NCBI RefSeq assembly: GCF_026340975.1
Contig: NZ_JAPEOS010000001.1
Span: 1,014,501-1,078,500, forward strand
Direction of reading: 5' to 3'
Length of the DNA stretch: 64,000 bases
Origin: Streptomyces sp. NBC_01214
Lineage (GTDB): Bacteria; Actinomycetota; Actinomycetes; Streptomycetales; Streptomycetaceae
Shown here: piece by piece, positions 15,451 through 23,427 of the stretch
Layout of the letters: each line of letters opens with the position of its first letter
Numbering within the stretch: the stretch's first letter is position 1
Made by a program: the position numbers and the translations under genes
Notes under the pieces: generated by a model
Databases searched by the model: none
What the model saw: only the letters and a program-made list of their open reading frames with translations
Told to the model about the DNA's origin: nothing

Positions 15451-17139
15451 CTAGAAGGGCCAGAAGCTGGATTCCTTGCCGAAGTCCAGCTTGATGCAGA
15501 CCGACTGCTTGCCGACCAGCTTGGAGAGCCACTCGCCGAAGTTGAGCGGCACGCACCAGTGCTTGCTGTTGACCGGCGGCGACGGCGTGGGCTGCGGCAG
15601 GGGCTTCGGCGACGTGGGCTCGGGCTTCGGCGTGACCGGGCTCGGCGTGAGCGGGCTCGGGGCGACGGGGCTCGGCGTGACCGGGCTCGGGGCGACCGGC
15701 GAGGGTGCCGGGACCTGGGGCGTCGGGGCGACCGGCGAGGGCCGGGGGATGGGCTCGGGATCCGGGTCGGTGTCGGGGTCGGGGACCTCGGGCGTCGGGA
15801 CGAGCGGGCTCGGGGCGACGGGGCTCGGCGTGACCGGGCTCGGGACGAGCGGGCTGGGGGTGGCCGGCGGCGGGGTCTGCGGGCTCGGGACCACCGGTGT
15901 GGGCGTCGGGACCTCGGGCTTCGGGACCACCGGTGTGGGCGTCGGGACCTCGGGCTTCGGGACCACCGGTGTGGGCGTCGGGACCTCCGGCTTCGGGACC
16001 TGGGGTGTGGGCACCTGCGGGGTCGGGACCTGCGGGGTCGGCACGACCGGCGTGGGCACCACGGGGGTCGGCACGACCGGCGTGGGCACCACGGGGGTCG
16101 GGACCACCGGGGTGGGCACCACGGGCGTGGGCACCACCGGGGTCGGGACCACCGGGCCGGGCCGCTCGGGCGTCAGCGCGTCGCGGAAGGCCTTGGAGGA
16201 CTCCGGGTTCTGCTTGCACTGCCACACGCCGTGCGGGCAGTAGTCGGTGATGGTGTGGTAGAGCGGCTTGTGCTCCGCGATCCACTTCAGCATGCTCCGC
16301 ATGTACTCCGCATTGTCCCCGCGCCGGAACAGCCCCCACTCCGGGTAGGAGATCGGCTTGCCGTGTGCTTTCGCGAAGTCGACCTGGTGCTGGAGTCCGT
16401 ACGGCTGGGTGATCTGGTCGTCGAACGTCCGGCCGGGACCCTGGTCGTACGAGTCCATCCCGATGACGTCGACCACGTCGTCGCCGGGGTAGCACTTCGT
16501 CCAGCCGATCGCGTCCGCACCCCGGTTCGGGGCGAAGTCGAACCTGAACTCCTGCCCGGGTACCGCGCGCATCGTGGTGACGATGCGCTTCCAGTACGCC
16601 TTCCAGTTCTCCGGGTCCGGTGCGCACCGGTGGGTGTACGTGACGCCGTTCATCTCCCAGCCGAGCACGATCACCGTGTCCGGGACGCCCAGCTCGACCA
16701 GCCGCTCGGCGAGCCGCTGGAAGTGCCGGTCGTACTGGCCCGCCGCGCCCGCCCTGATCAGCTGGGCCACCCGGTAGTCGGGCACCCGGTCCTCGTTCCG
16801 TTCCTGCATGGGCACGTTGAGGACGAACAGCCGGTCGTCCTTGGCCCGGCGCCACGCGGCCCAGTTCTCCAGGAACGAGACCCTGCCCTCGATGCCGGCC
16901 CACTTGTCGCCGGGGAGATAGGTGTGCCCGACCCGGATCTTCTTGCCGCCCAGCCAGTTCGACAGGTACGGGATCCGGGCCACCCCGGGCGGCCCGTAGT
17001 CGAGATAGGCGCCCATGGCGATGTCGGAGCCCTCGGGCCGGTCCTTCTCGGGCGTCGCGAGCGTGGCACCGGTGGCCAGCAGTCCGGCCGTGACCGTACC
17101 GATGCAGGTGCTCGCCAGTCGGCGGCGTGGTCTGGGCAT
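15451..17139 (-). CDS. secreted GH26-like glycoside hydrolase with Pro-Val-Thr repeat tail
   Basis: 562 residues from the ATG at 17137-17139 (GGGAGACGCC upstream). A Tat- or Sec-type signal (RPRRRLASTCIG) precedes a catalytic domain at about 40-310. Two glutamates sit in GH26-like settings: LGWEMNG (general acid) and ISYPEWGLF (nucleophile); WTKCYPGDDVVDVIGMDSYD lies between them. A linker then repeats VVPTP about ten times and PEVPTPTPVVPK three times. The last ~40 residues (KHWCVPLNFGEWLSKLVGKQSVCIKLDFG) look like a small two-cysteine module. GH26 enzymes mainly cut beta-mannans; in this locus it may trim or release the glycan. Confidence 0.75.
   Translation of the reverse strand: MPRPRRRLASTCIGTVTAGLLATGATLATPEKDRPEGSDIAMGAYLDYGPPGVARIPYLSNWLGGKKIRVGHTYLPGDKWAGIEGRVSFLENWAAWRRAKDDRLFVLNVPMQERNEDRVPDYRVAQLIRAGAAGQYDRHFQRLAERLVELGVPDTVIVLGWEMNGVTYTHRCAPDPENWKAYWKRIVTTMRAVPGQEFRFDFAPNRGADAIGWTKCYPGDDVVDVIGMDSYDQGPGRTFDDQITQPYGLQHQVDFAKAHGKPISYPEWGLFRRGDNAEYMRSMLKWIAEHKPLYHTITDYCPHGVWQCKQNPESSKAFRDALTPERPGPVVPTPVVPTPVVPTPVVPTPVVPTPVVPTPVVPTPVVPTPQVPTPQVPTPQVPKPEVPTPTPVVPKPEVPTPTPVVPKPEVPTPTPVVPSPQTPPPATPSPLVPSPVTPSPVAPSPLVPTPEVPDPDTDPDPEPIPRPSPVAPTPQVPAPSPVAPSPVTPSPVAPSPLTPSPVTPKPEPTSPKPLPQPTPSPPVNSKHWCVPLNFGEWLSKLVGKQSVCIKLDFGKESSFWPF
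15620..16170 (-). repeat. tandem codon repeats for V-P-T-P linker
   Basis: The DNA is a run of 12- to 15-nt units that encode VVPTP, QVPTP and SPVTPSP variants; on the plus strand GGGACCACCGG and GGCGTGGGCACC recur many times. A larger 36-nt unit encoding PEVPTPTPVVPK occurs three times around 15900-15990. The tract is in frame throughout and likely varies in length between strains. Confidence 0.85.
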
Positions 17140-17288
17140 GGCGTCTCCCGAGCTTTCCTGAATCGGTGTGCTTTCCACAGACGTTAGGCATCAGATCTGA
17201 CGAATGGCCTGTCCGGTGACTGCCGCGTAGGCCATTAGCAGGTGCGCACCACCCCCGCTTGGTCCGACTAGGTGAAAGACGCCGCTCC

Positions 17289-18773
17289 ATGCCCGCGTAT
17301 CTCAACCATGTGCCCGCCGTTGTGCTCAGACTCGATCGGAATCCGTTCCACCACGGAACCCTCGGCGCCGTCAGATCCCTTGGCCGCAAGGGCGTGGAGG
17401 TCCATGCCGTCGTCGAGTCCGGGGGAGGTCCCATGGGGCGCTCGCGCTATCTGCGCGCCGTGCATCCCGGGCCCGCGGGCGGGTTGGACCCCGAGGCGCC
17501 CGAGGCGCTGCTGGAGTGCCTGACCGGGGTGTCGGAACGGATCGGCCGCCCGGCCGTGCTCATCGCCATGGACGACCTCAGCGCGATCGCCGTGTCGCGG
17601 GTCGCGCCGATGCTCCGCGAGCGCTTCCGGATCCCCCATCAGCCCGACAACCTGCCCGCGCGGGTGGCCGACAAGGCCGAGCTGTCGCGGCTCTGCGCGC
17701 GGTGGGACGTACCGCACCCGGAGACCGTGATCCCGGCGAGCGGGGCCGAGGCGGCCGAGGCGGCCTGGCGGCTCGGCCTGCCGGTGATCGCCAAGTGGAG
17801 CAGGCCCTGGCTGCTGCCGATCGGGGCCGACGGGCTGCGCAGCACCACGCTCCTGCGCACCACTGCCGAGGCGCGCCGGCTCTACGAGCGCTCCGCCGAG
17901 GCCGGGAGCAGGCTGCTGCTCCAACGGTTCCTGCCGGCCGGTCCGGACACGGACTGGTTCTTCCACGGCGCCTTCGCGCGGGGCGGGCGTCCGCTGCTCG
18001 CGGGCTCGGGCCGCAAGGAGTTGTCCTGGCCGGTGCGGACGGGGCTGACGGCCGTGGGGCGTTGGCTGCCGGATCCGGCGGTGGAGGAGGCGGGGCTGCG
18101 GCTCGCCGAACGGCTGGGCTACCAGGGGATCCTGGACCTGGACTTCCGCCGCGACGAGCTGGGCTGCTTCCGCCTCGTGGACTTCAACCCCCGGCCGGGC
18201 GCGCAGTTCCGGCTCTTCGCGGACTCGGCCGGGCTGGACGTCGTACGGGCGATGTACCTGGACCTGACGGGTCAGCAGGTCCCGCAGCCTTCGGGCGGAC
18301 CGGGGCGGGTGTTCGTCGCGGAGAACTACGCGCTGCTGGCGAGGGTCCGGGGCGGGTCGATGCCGCGCCGCCCGGCGGCGGTGCCCGTGGATCCGGCCGG
18401 GCCGGCGGGGGCGTCCGCGTCCTCGGGACCGGGCCAGGGCCAGGGCCAGGGCCAGGGCCAGAGCAAGGAGTCGGCCCCGCAGCGGTCCCCGAAGCGGTCC
18501 GCCGAGCGGGCGGGCGTCGAGACGGCCTGGTTCGCCGCCGACGATCCGCTGCCGTTCGTGGCGATGCTCGGCGCCCTGCTGGGGCGGGGCGCGGGCAAGG
18601 GGGTACGGGCGCTGCGCGGGGTTCCGGAGCAGGGCCGCCGCACGGCGCTCGCGGTCGTCCGCGCGCCCCGGCAGCGCGTCCGGAACGAGGAGCCCGCCGG
18701 GTCCGCAGCGCCGGCCTCCCGGCCCGTTCCGCCGGAGGCCCCGGCCGAGCCGGACGAGCTGGTGTCCCGTTGA
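17289..18773 (+). CDS. ATP-grasp ligase
   Basis: 494 residues from the ATG at 17289 (AGGTGAAAG about 12-20 nt upstream; spacing is long, so the start is moderately sure). An N-terminal pre-ATP-grasp part (RNPFHHGTLGAVRSLGRKGVEVHAV) precedes an ATP-grasp core: LPVIAKWSRPW (phosphate-loop lysine), LLLQRFLPAG, GILDLDFRRDELG and LVDFNPRPGAQF (Mg2+ ligands with the N-x-R motif). Such enzymes join a carboxylate to an amine through an acyl phosphate. A GQGQGQGQ tract at about 385 and a low-complexity tail follow. The substrate is unknown; position suggests an amino-acid substituent on the glycan. Confidence 0.75.
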   Translation: MPAYLNHVPAVVLRLDRNPFHHGTLGAVRSLGRKGVEVHAVVESGGGPMGRSRYLRAVHPGPAGGLDPEAPEALLECLTGVSERIGRPAVLIAMDDLSAIAVSRVAPMLRERFRIPHQPDNLPARVADKAELSRLCARWDVPHPETVIPASGAEAAEAAWRLGLPVIAKWSRPWLLPIGADGLRSTTLLRTTAEARRLYERSAEAGSRLLLQRFLPAGPDTDWFFHGAFARGGRPLLAGSGRKELSWPVRTGLTAVGRWLPDPAVEEAGLRLAERLGYQGILDLDFRRDELGCFRLVDFNPRPGAQFRLFADSAGLDVVRAMYLDLTGQQVPQPSGGPGRVFVAENYALLARVRGGSMPRRPAAVPVDPAGPAGASASSGPGQGQGQGQGQSKESAPQRSPKRSAERAGVETAWFAADDPLPFVAMLGALLGRGAGKGVRALRGVPEQGRRTALAVVRAPRQRVRNEEPAGSAAPASRPVPPEAPAEPDELVSR

Positions 18774-18775
18774 CC

Positions 18776-18835
18776 ATGACCGTCACGGCGGGCCGGGCCG
18801 GGCCGGTGACCATCGAGCTGGAGGAGCGGCGTTGA
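18776..18835 (+). CDS. possible 19-residue coupling ORF
   Basis: ATG at 18776 lies 3 nt after the ATP-grasp stop, and the 19-residue frame (MTVTAGRAGPVTIELEERR) ends in a TGA at 18833-18835 that overlaps the TTG start of the oxidoreductase. It bridges the two genes exactly, so its translation could couple them. It may also be chance; there is no clear ribosome-binding site of its own. Confidence 0.3.
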   Translation: MTVTAGRAGPVTIELEERR

Positions 18836-20142
18836 CGCGGATCGACGATCTCGTGGTGATCGGTGCGGGCCCGTACGGGCTGTCGATCGCCGCCCATGCG
18901 GCGGCAGCGGGGCTCGACGTGCGGCTGCTGGGGCGGCCCATGGCCTCGTGGCGCGACCACATGCCCGGCGGCATGTACCTGAAGTCGGAGCCCTGGTCGT
19001 CCAACCTGTCCGCGCCGGACGGGCGGCACACCCTGGCCGACTACTGCGCCACCCTCGGCATGCGCGCGGAACACGGCACTCCGTTGCCGATCGGCACGTT
19101 CAGCGCGTACGGGATGTGGTTCGCCCGGCAGGCCGCGCCCGAGGTGGAGGAGGTGACCGTCCTGGAGGTGACCCCGCAGGGCGACGGCTTCCGGGTGCGC
19201 ACCGCCGAGGGACCGCCCCTGCTCGCCCGTGCGGTGGCCCTCGCGGTCGGGGTGATGCCCTTCGTCCGCCACCCCGAGGCGCTGGCGGACCTCCCGCCCG
19301 CGCACTACTCGCACAGCAGCGGCCACCGGGACCTGAGTCGGTTCGCGGGCCAGGAGGTCGTCGTGCTCGGGGCCGGGCAGGCGGCCCTGGAGACCGCGGC
19401 GCTGCTGGCCGAGCAGGGCGCCCTGCCCCGCCTGGTCGCCCGGCGCTCCCGGCTGAACTGGAACACCGTCCCGCAGCCCCTGGACCGGCCCCCGCTGCGG
19501 GCCCTGCGCGATCCCCACAGCGGTCTCGGCACCGGCTGGCGCAGCTGGGTGTGGTCCGAGCTGCCCTGGGCGGTGCGCCGGCTGCCCGCGCCCACCCGGG
19601 AGCGGATCGCGGCGACGGCGCTGGGTCCGGCCGGTGCCTGGTGGTTGCGGGACCGCTTCGAGCGGCGCGTTCCCGTCCTGCTCGGGCACCAGCTGCACCG
19701 GGCGGTGGCGGTGGGCGAGCGGACCCGGCTCGGGCTGACCACCCGGGCGGGGGAATCCGTGGTGCTGGACACCGCGCACGTCATCGCGGCCACCGGGTTC
19801 GTTCCGGAGCTGGCCCGCCTCGAACTGCTCGACGCGAGGCTGCGGGCGTCGCTGGAGACCGTGGGGGAGAGCGGGGCGCCGGAGCTGAGTGCCGGGTTCG
19901 AGTCCTCGTGGCCCGGACTGTTCTTCGCGGGGCTGCTGACGGCTCCCTCATTCGGCCCTTCCATGCGATTCGTACACGGCGCGGGCTTCACGGCGGGGAG
20001 ACTGGTGAGAGGAGTCCGCAAGCGCCTCGGTGCCCGGGGTCCGCGGCCGGGTTCCCCCGGTGTCGTCCGGCCGGGCCGGGCGGCCACCCCCGGGCCGCTT
20101 CCGGGGGTACCCCCAGGGCATCCGAAGACGTATCTGCGGTGA
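18832..20142 (+). CDS. FAD-dependent oxidoreductase (monooxygenase-like)
   Basis: 436 residues from a TTG at 18832 with GAGGAG 6 nt upstream. An N-terminal FAD-binding motif (DDLVVIGAGPYGLSIAAHA) and a second nucleotide-binding motif (EVVVLGAGQAALETAALL, NAD(P)H) are clear. ATGFVPEL matches the ATG motif of flavin N-hydroxylating and Baeyer-Villiger type enzymes. The layout resembles lysine/ornithine N-monooxygenase relatives and YpeS/CzcO-type oxidoreductases. It is translationally linked to the ATP-grasp gene, so both may process the same amine or amino-acid intermediate. The exact reaction cannot be read from sequence. Confidence 0.75.
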   Translation: MTRIDDLVVIGAGPYGLSIAAHAAAAGLDVRLLGRPMASWRDHMPGGMYLKSEPWSSNLSAPDGRHTLADYCATLGMRAEHGTPLPIGTFSAYGMWFARQAAPEVEEVTVLEVTPQGDGFRVRTAEGPPLLARAVALAVGVMPFVRHPEALADLPPAHYSHSSGHRDLSRFAGQEVVVLGAGQAALETAALLAEQGALPRLVARRSRLNWNTVPQPLDRPPLRALRDPHSGLGTGWRSWVWSELPWAVRRLPAPTRERIAATALGPAGAWWLRDRFERRVPVLLGHQLHRAVAVGERTRLGLTTRAGESVVLDTAHVIAATGFVPELARLELLDARLRASLETVGESGAPELSAGFESSWPGLFFAGLLTAPSFGPSMRFVHGAGFTAGRLVRGVRKRLGARGPRPGSPGVVRPGRAATPGPLPGVPPGHPKTYLR

Positions 20143-20166
20143 GATCCGCGGAGAGAGGGGTCCGTG

Positions 20167-20451
20167 ATGAGCTCGGAGCGAGCGCAGGGCCGGGGCTGGG
20201 TGCGCATTCCCGCCAGCCGCGGGGAACAGCCCGCCGGTCGGGCCCGGGCCGCCGGGTACGACCGCGCCCCGTACGCGGGCCCGTACGCCGGGCCGTACGC
20301 GGGCCCGTACGCGACGGCCTCCCACGCCGACCAGCCCACGATCTACCTCTCCCTGGTCAAGCGCTGGAGGGAGGCCGGGCGCACCCTTCCGGGGCATCCT
20401 GACGAGGAGTGGGAGCGGCTGATCTCCCAGCCGTGCTGGCCCGGCCGTTAG
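20167..20451 (+). CDS. small Pro-Tyr-Ala-Gly repeat protein
   Basis: 94 residues. ATG at 20167 has AGGGG 6 nt upstream; a GTG directly before it (20164) is the alternative start. The middle carries four PYAG/PYAT repeats (APYAGPYAGPYAGPYA). The C-terminal ~45 residues look folded (ADQPTIYLSLVKRWREAGRTLPGHPDEEWERLI), with conserved-looking Trp and Arg residues. There is no signal peptide and no family I recognise. It abuts the next gene (stop 20451, start 20452) and follows the FAD enzyme by 24 nt, so it is probably the last biosynthetic-locus gene. Confidence 0.6.
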   Translation: MSSERAQGRGWVRIPASRGEQPAGRARAAGYDRAPYAGPYAGPYAGPYATASHADQPTIYLSLVKRWREAGRTLPGHPDEEWERLISQPCWPGR

Positions 20452-22551
20452 GTGGTGTGGAACGTGGCAGCGGCGGAGCGTGACGGACCCGAGCCGGTCC
20501 GGCGGTCCCCCGTGACCGTGCCCGGGGAGCGGTTCGCGCTCAACGGCATGGGCAGTCTCGAATGGGACCTGGGTGCCGGGACGGTGGTGCTGGACGAGGC
20601 CGCGATGGAGGTCTTCGACCTCGGGCCGGGGGAGTTCGACGGCACCGTTCCCGGGGTCGGGCGGCGCATCCCGTCCGCGGACGGGCTCCGGCTGACCCGG
20701 ATCGTCGAAGGCGTCCTGGCGGACGGCGGGGACACGTACGGCGCGTACTTCACGGTGAAGCGGCGCGACGGGCGCGACCAGTGGACGCACACCTCGGGCC
20801 GGGTGCTCCGGGACGGCGCCGGGCAGCCCGAGCGGATCGTGGGGATCGTCCGGGACGCGACCGCCGAGCTTGCCCACGCCACGCTGCTGCGCAAGCTGGA
20901 GGCGGCGCGCGCCCAGCAGACGACGATCGTGCAGCGGACCACGGAGGCTCTGTCGCGGGCGGTGACGGTCGACGACGTCACGGCCGCGCTGACCGGGGCG
21001 GGCGCGCTGGAACGACTCGGTGCGGACGGGCTGGCCCTGGGGCTGGTCGAGGGCGGCACCATCAAGATCATCGCGCTGAGCGGGGAGTCCCTGGAGATCC
21101 TCAGCGAGCGCCGGTTCACCCGGCTGGACGGTTCGCTGCCGCTGTCGCACGTGGTGCTCACCCGGCAGGCACGTTTCGTCACCTCCCTCGCCGACCTCGG
21201 CGGCGAGTTCCCGCTCCTCGCGGACTACCTGAACCGGATCCGGTACGACGCCGCCGCCTACCTGCCGCTGATCGCGCAGGCCAAGGCCATCGGCGGGCTG
21301 GTCCTCTTCTACCGGCGGCGCACCGAGTTCAGCCCGGAGGAGCGCAACCTCTGCCTGGGCCTCGCGGGCATCGTGGCCCAGTCCCTCCAGCGGGCCCTCC
21401 TCTTCGACCAGGAGCGGGAGTTCGCGACCGGCCTCCAGGCCGCCATGCTGCCGCGCCGGATCCCGGAGATCAGCGGCGGGGAGATCGCGGTCCGCTACCA
21501 CGCCGCCTGGAGCGGGCGGGAGGTCGGCGGAGACTGGTACGACGTGATCGCGCTGCCCCGCGACCGCGTGGGCGTCGTGGTGGGCGACGTCCAGGGCCAC
21601 GACACGCACGCGGCGGCGATCATGGGCCAGCTGCGGATCGCGCTGCGGGCGTACGCGGGGGAGGGGCATCCGCCGTCCACGGTGCTGGCCCGGGCCTCAC
21701 GCTTCCTCGCCGAGTTGGACACCGAGCGCTTCGCCACCTGCATGTACGCCCAGGTGGACCTGGAGACGGGCGGTGTACGGGCGGTCCGTGCGGGTCACCT
21801 CGGACCGCTGATCCGGCACACGGACGGGCGTACGGGCTGGCCCAAGGTGCGCGGCGGCCTGCCCCTCGGGCTGGCCTCGTTCTTCGAGTACGAGGAGTTC
21901 CCCGAGACCCGGCTGGACCTGGTGCCCGGGGAGACCCTGGTGCTGTGCACGGACGGCCTGGTGGAGGAGCCGGGCACCACCATCACCGCCGGGATGGACG
22001 CCCTCGCCCAGGCCGTGCGCAGCGGCCCCCAGGGGGCCGCTGCCCTCGCCGACCACCTCTCCGACCGGCTCTGGGAGCGCTGGGGTTCCGGGGACGACGT
22101 GGCCCTGCTGGTGCTGCGGCGGGCCCCCGACCCGGGAACCCACCGGGCGCCGCGCATCCACCAGTACGTCCACCAGGCGGACCCGGAGGGCCTCTCGGAG
22201 GCCCGTTACGCCCTGCGCCAGGCGCTGCGCGACTGGGGCATGCCGGAGCTCGCCGACGACGTGGAGCTGGCGGCCGGGGAGCTGCTGGTCAACGCGCTGC
22301 TGCACACCGACGGCGGGGCGGTGCTGACGATGGAGGTGCTGCCGGAGCCGGTCCGGCGGATCCGGCTGTGGGTGAAGGACCGCTCCAGCGTGTGGCCGCG
22401 CCGGCGCACCCCGGGCGAGGCGGCCACCACGGGGCGCGGGCTGCTGCTGGTGGACGCGCTGGCCACGCACTGGGGCGTGGAGTCCCGGGGCGACGGCAAG
22501 GCGGTGTGGTGCGAGTTCGACGCCGGCGGCAGCCCCCGGAGCGCGCGGTGA
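20452..22551 (+). CDS. PAS-GAF-PP2C (SpoIIE-type) phosphatase with C-terminal anti-sigma ATPase domain
   Basis: 699 residues from a GTG that directly follows the previous stop. A PAS domain (about 25-140, LEWDLGAGTVVLDEAAMEVFDL) and a GAF domain (about 150-320) precede a PP2C/SpoIIE phosphatase (about 325-560) with GREVGGDWYDV and GDVQGHDTHAA metal motifs and CTDGLVEE. A HATPase_c domain ends the protein (ELAAGELLVNALLHTDGG, ATTGRGLLLVDALA). Such proteins act in partner-switching: the phosphatase activates an anti-anti-sigma factor and the kinase domain binds a sigma factor. The window holds no partner gene. No membrane segment is present. Confidence 0.88.
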   Translation: MVWNVAAAERDGPEPVRRSPVTVPGERFALNGMGSLEWDLGAGTVVLDEAAMEVFDLGPGEFDGTVPGVGRRIPSADGLRLTRIVEGVLADGGDTYGAYFTVKRRDGRDQWTHTSGRVLRDGAGQPERIVGIVRDATAELAHATLLRKLEAARAQQTTIVQRTTEALSRAVTVDDVTAALTGAGALERLGADGLALGLVEGGTIKIIALSGESLEILSERRFTRLDGSLPLSHVVLTRQARFVTSLADLGGEFPLLADYLNRIRYDAAAYLPLIAQAKAIGGLVLFYRRRTEFSPEERNLCLGLAGIVAQSLQRALLFDQEREFATGLQAAMLPRRIPEISGGEIAVRYHAAWSGREVGGDWYDVIALPRDRVGVVVGDVQGHDTHAAAIMGQLRIALRAYAGEGHPPSTVLARASRFLAELDTERFATCMYAQVDLETGGVRAVRAGHLGPLIRHTDGRTGWPKVRGGLPLGLASFFEYEEFPETRLDLVPGETLVLCTDGLVEEPGTTITAGMDALAQAVRSGPQGAAALADHLSDRLWERWGSGDDVALLVLRRAPDPGTHRAPRIHQYVHQADPEGLSEARYALRQALRDWGMPELADDVELAAGELLVNALLHTDGGAVLTMEVLPEPVRRIRLWVKDRSSVWPRRRTPGEAATTGRGLLLVDALATHWGVESRGDGKAVWCEFDAGGSPRSAR

Positions 22552-22622
22552 GCGCCCGGACACGCCGAGTTGTGGGCGGCGGGAGCCGGGGCGATGATGC
22601 CGACCATGGAACGGAACGGACT

Positions 22623-22796
22623 GTGCGCAGGCTGAGCAAGGGTGCCGTGACCGGCATCCTCGCTGCGCTCCTGCTGGCCGCCGGAGTGCCGACGGTCGTG
22701 GACTGGACGACGGGACGGCCGCACGCGGACCCCGGGTGCCAGGCGGTGGCCTTCATGTCGATGACGGGCGTCGCGCCCGAGTGCCGGTCCCGGTAG
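22623..22796 (+). CDS. small membrane-anchored hypothetical protein
   Basis: 57 residues from a GTG at 22623 (GGAACGGA upstream), one hydrophobic helix (GAVTGILAALLLAAGVPTVV) and a short tail with two cysteines (DPGCQAVAFMSMTGVAPECRSR). An earlier in-frame GTG at 22548 would overlap the phosphatase stop and add 25 residues, but that part looks like non-coding sequence. No family recognised. Confidence 0.5.
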   Translation: MRRLSKGAVTGILAALLLAAGVPTVVDWTTGRPHADPGCQAVAFMSMTGVAPECRSR

Positions 22797-22834
22797 CGGC
22801 GGCTACCGGGAGGCGTCAGGGCCGCGCACGGGCT

Positions 22835-23272
22835 TCAGTGCTTGCGGACCTCGACGTCCTGCCTGTCCTGGGCGACCGTGGCGACCGACCTCGGCATCAG
22901 GCCCGAGAGCTGGACCTCCTGGAGCTCGACGGTGACCACGGCGCGGCCCGGGTGCACGTTCACCCAGCGGCCCGGGGCCGTGGCCACCCACCGGCGCTCC
23001 GTGCCGTCGCAGACGGGCTGCTCCGCGCCGATGCTCAGCCGGCCGCCCCCGTGCTCGACGGTCGCCTTGATCTGCATCGCCCCCGTGGGTGAAGCCTGCT
23101 CGCAGTGGTACGACCCGGAAAGGGTGACGGAGCCGTCCTTGGCGACGTAGGCGTCACGGTGTACGGAAATCCCTTGATTGAAAACCGTGGCGCCGGCCGG
23201 AGCGGTGAAAAGCGTGGTGACGGCCAGTGCGGAGAAGGCCGTCAGGGCCATTCGGCGGGCGGGGATGGGCAT
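22835..23272 (-). CDS. secreted protein, DUF6299-like
   Basis: 145 residues from the ATG at 23270-23272 with GAGGAAGA directly upstream. A signal peptide (MPIPARRMALTAFSALAVTTL, cleavage near AGA) precedes a small beta-rich domain with two cysteines (GSYHCEQA and EQPVCDGTERRW) and a C-terminal VTVELQEVQLSG. The layout resembles the secreted DUF6299 family of Streptomyces; this is recalled, not searched. Role unknown. It is divergent from the lipoprotein gene at 23428, with a 155-bp shared upstream region in which I see no clear operator. Confidence 0.65.
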   Translation of the reverse strand: MPIPARRMALTAFSALAVTTLFTAPAGATVFNQGISVHRDAYVAKDGSVTLSGSYHCEQASPTGAMQIKATVEHGGGRLSIGAEQPVCDGTERRWVATAPGRWVNVHPGRAVVTVELQEVQLSGLMPRSVATVAQDRQDVEVRKH

Positions 23273-23427
23273 TCTTCCTCCAGGTGCAGCGGATGGCGGG
23301 ATTCCACCGGAACGCATTGTGCTGGCAGGCGGGCGTACGCACCTGCTCCGCGCGCTCGTGTCGTTGTGCGCAATTACCTGCCCGGGCGCGTGAAACTGGC
23401 CGCAATACGTCCCCGAAGGGATCTCGC

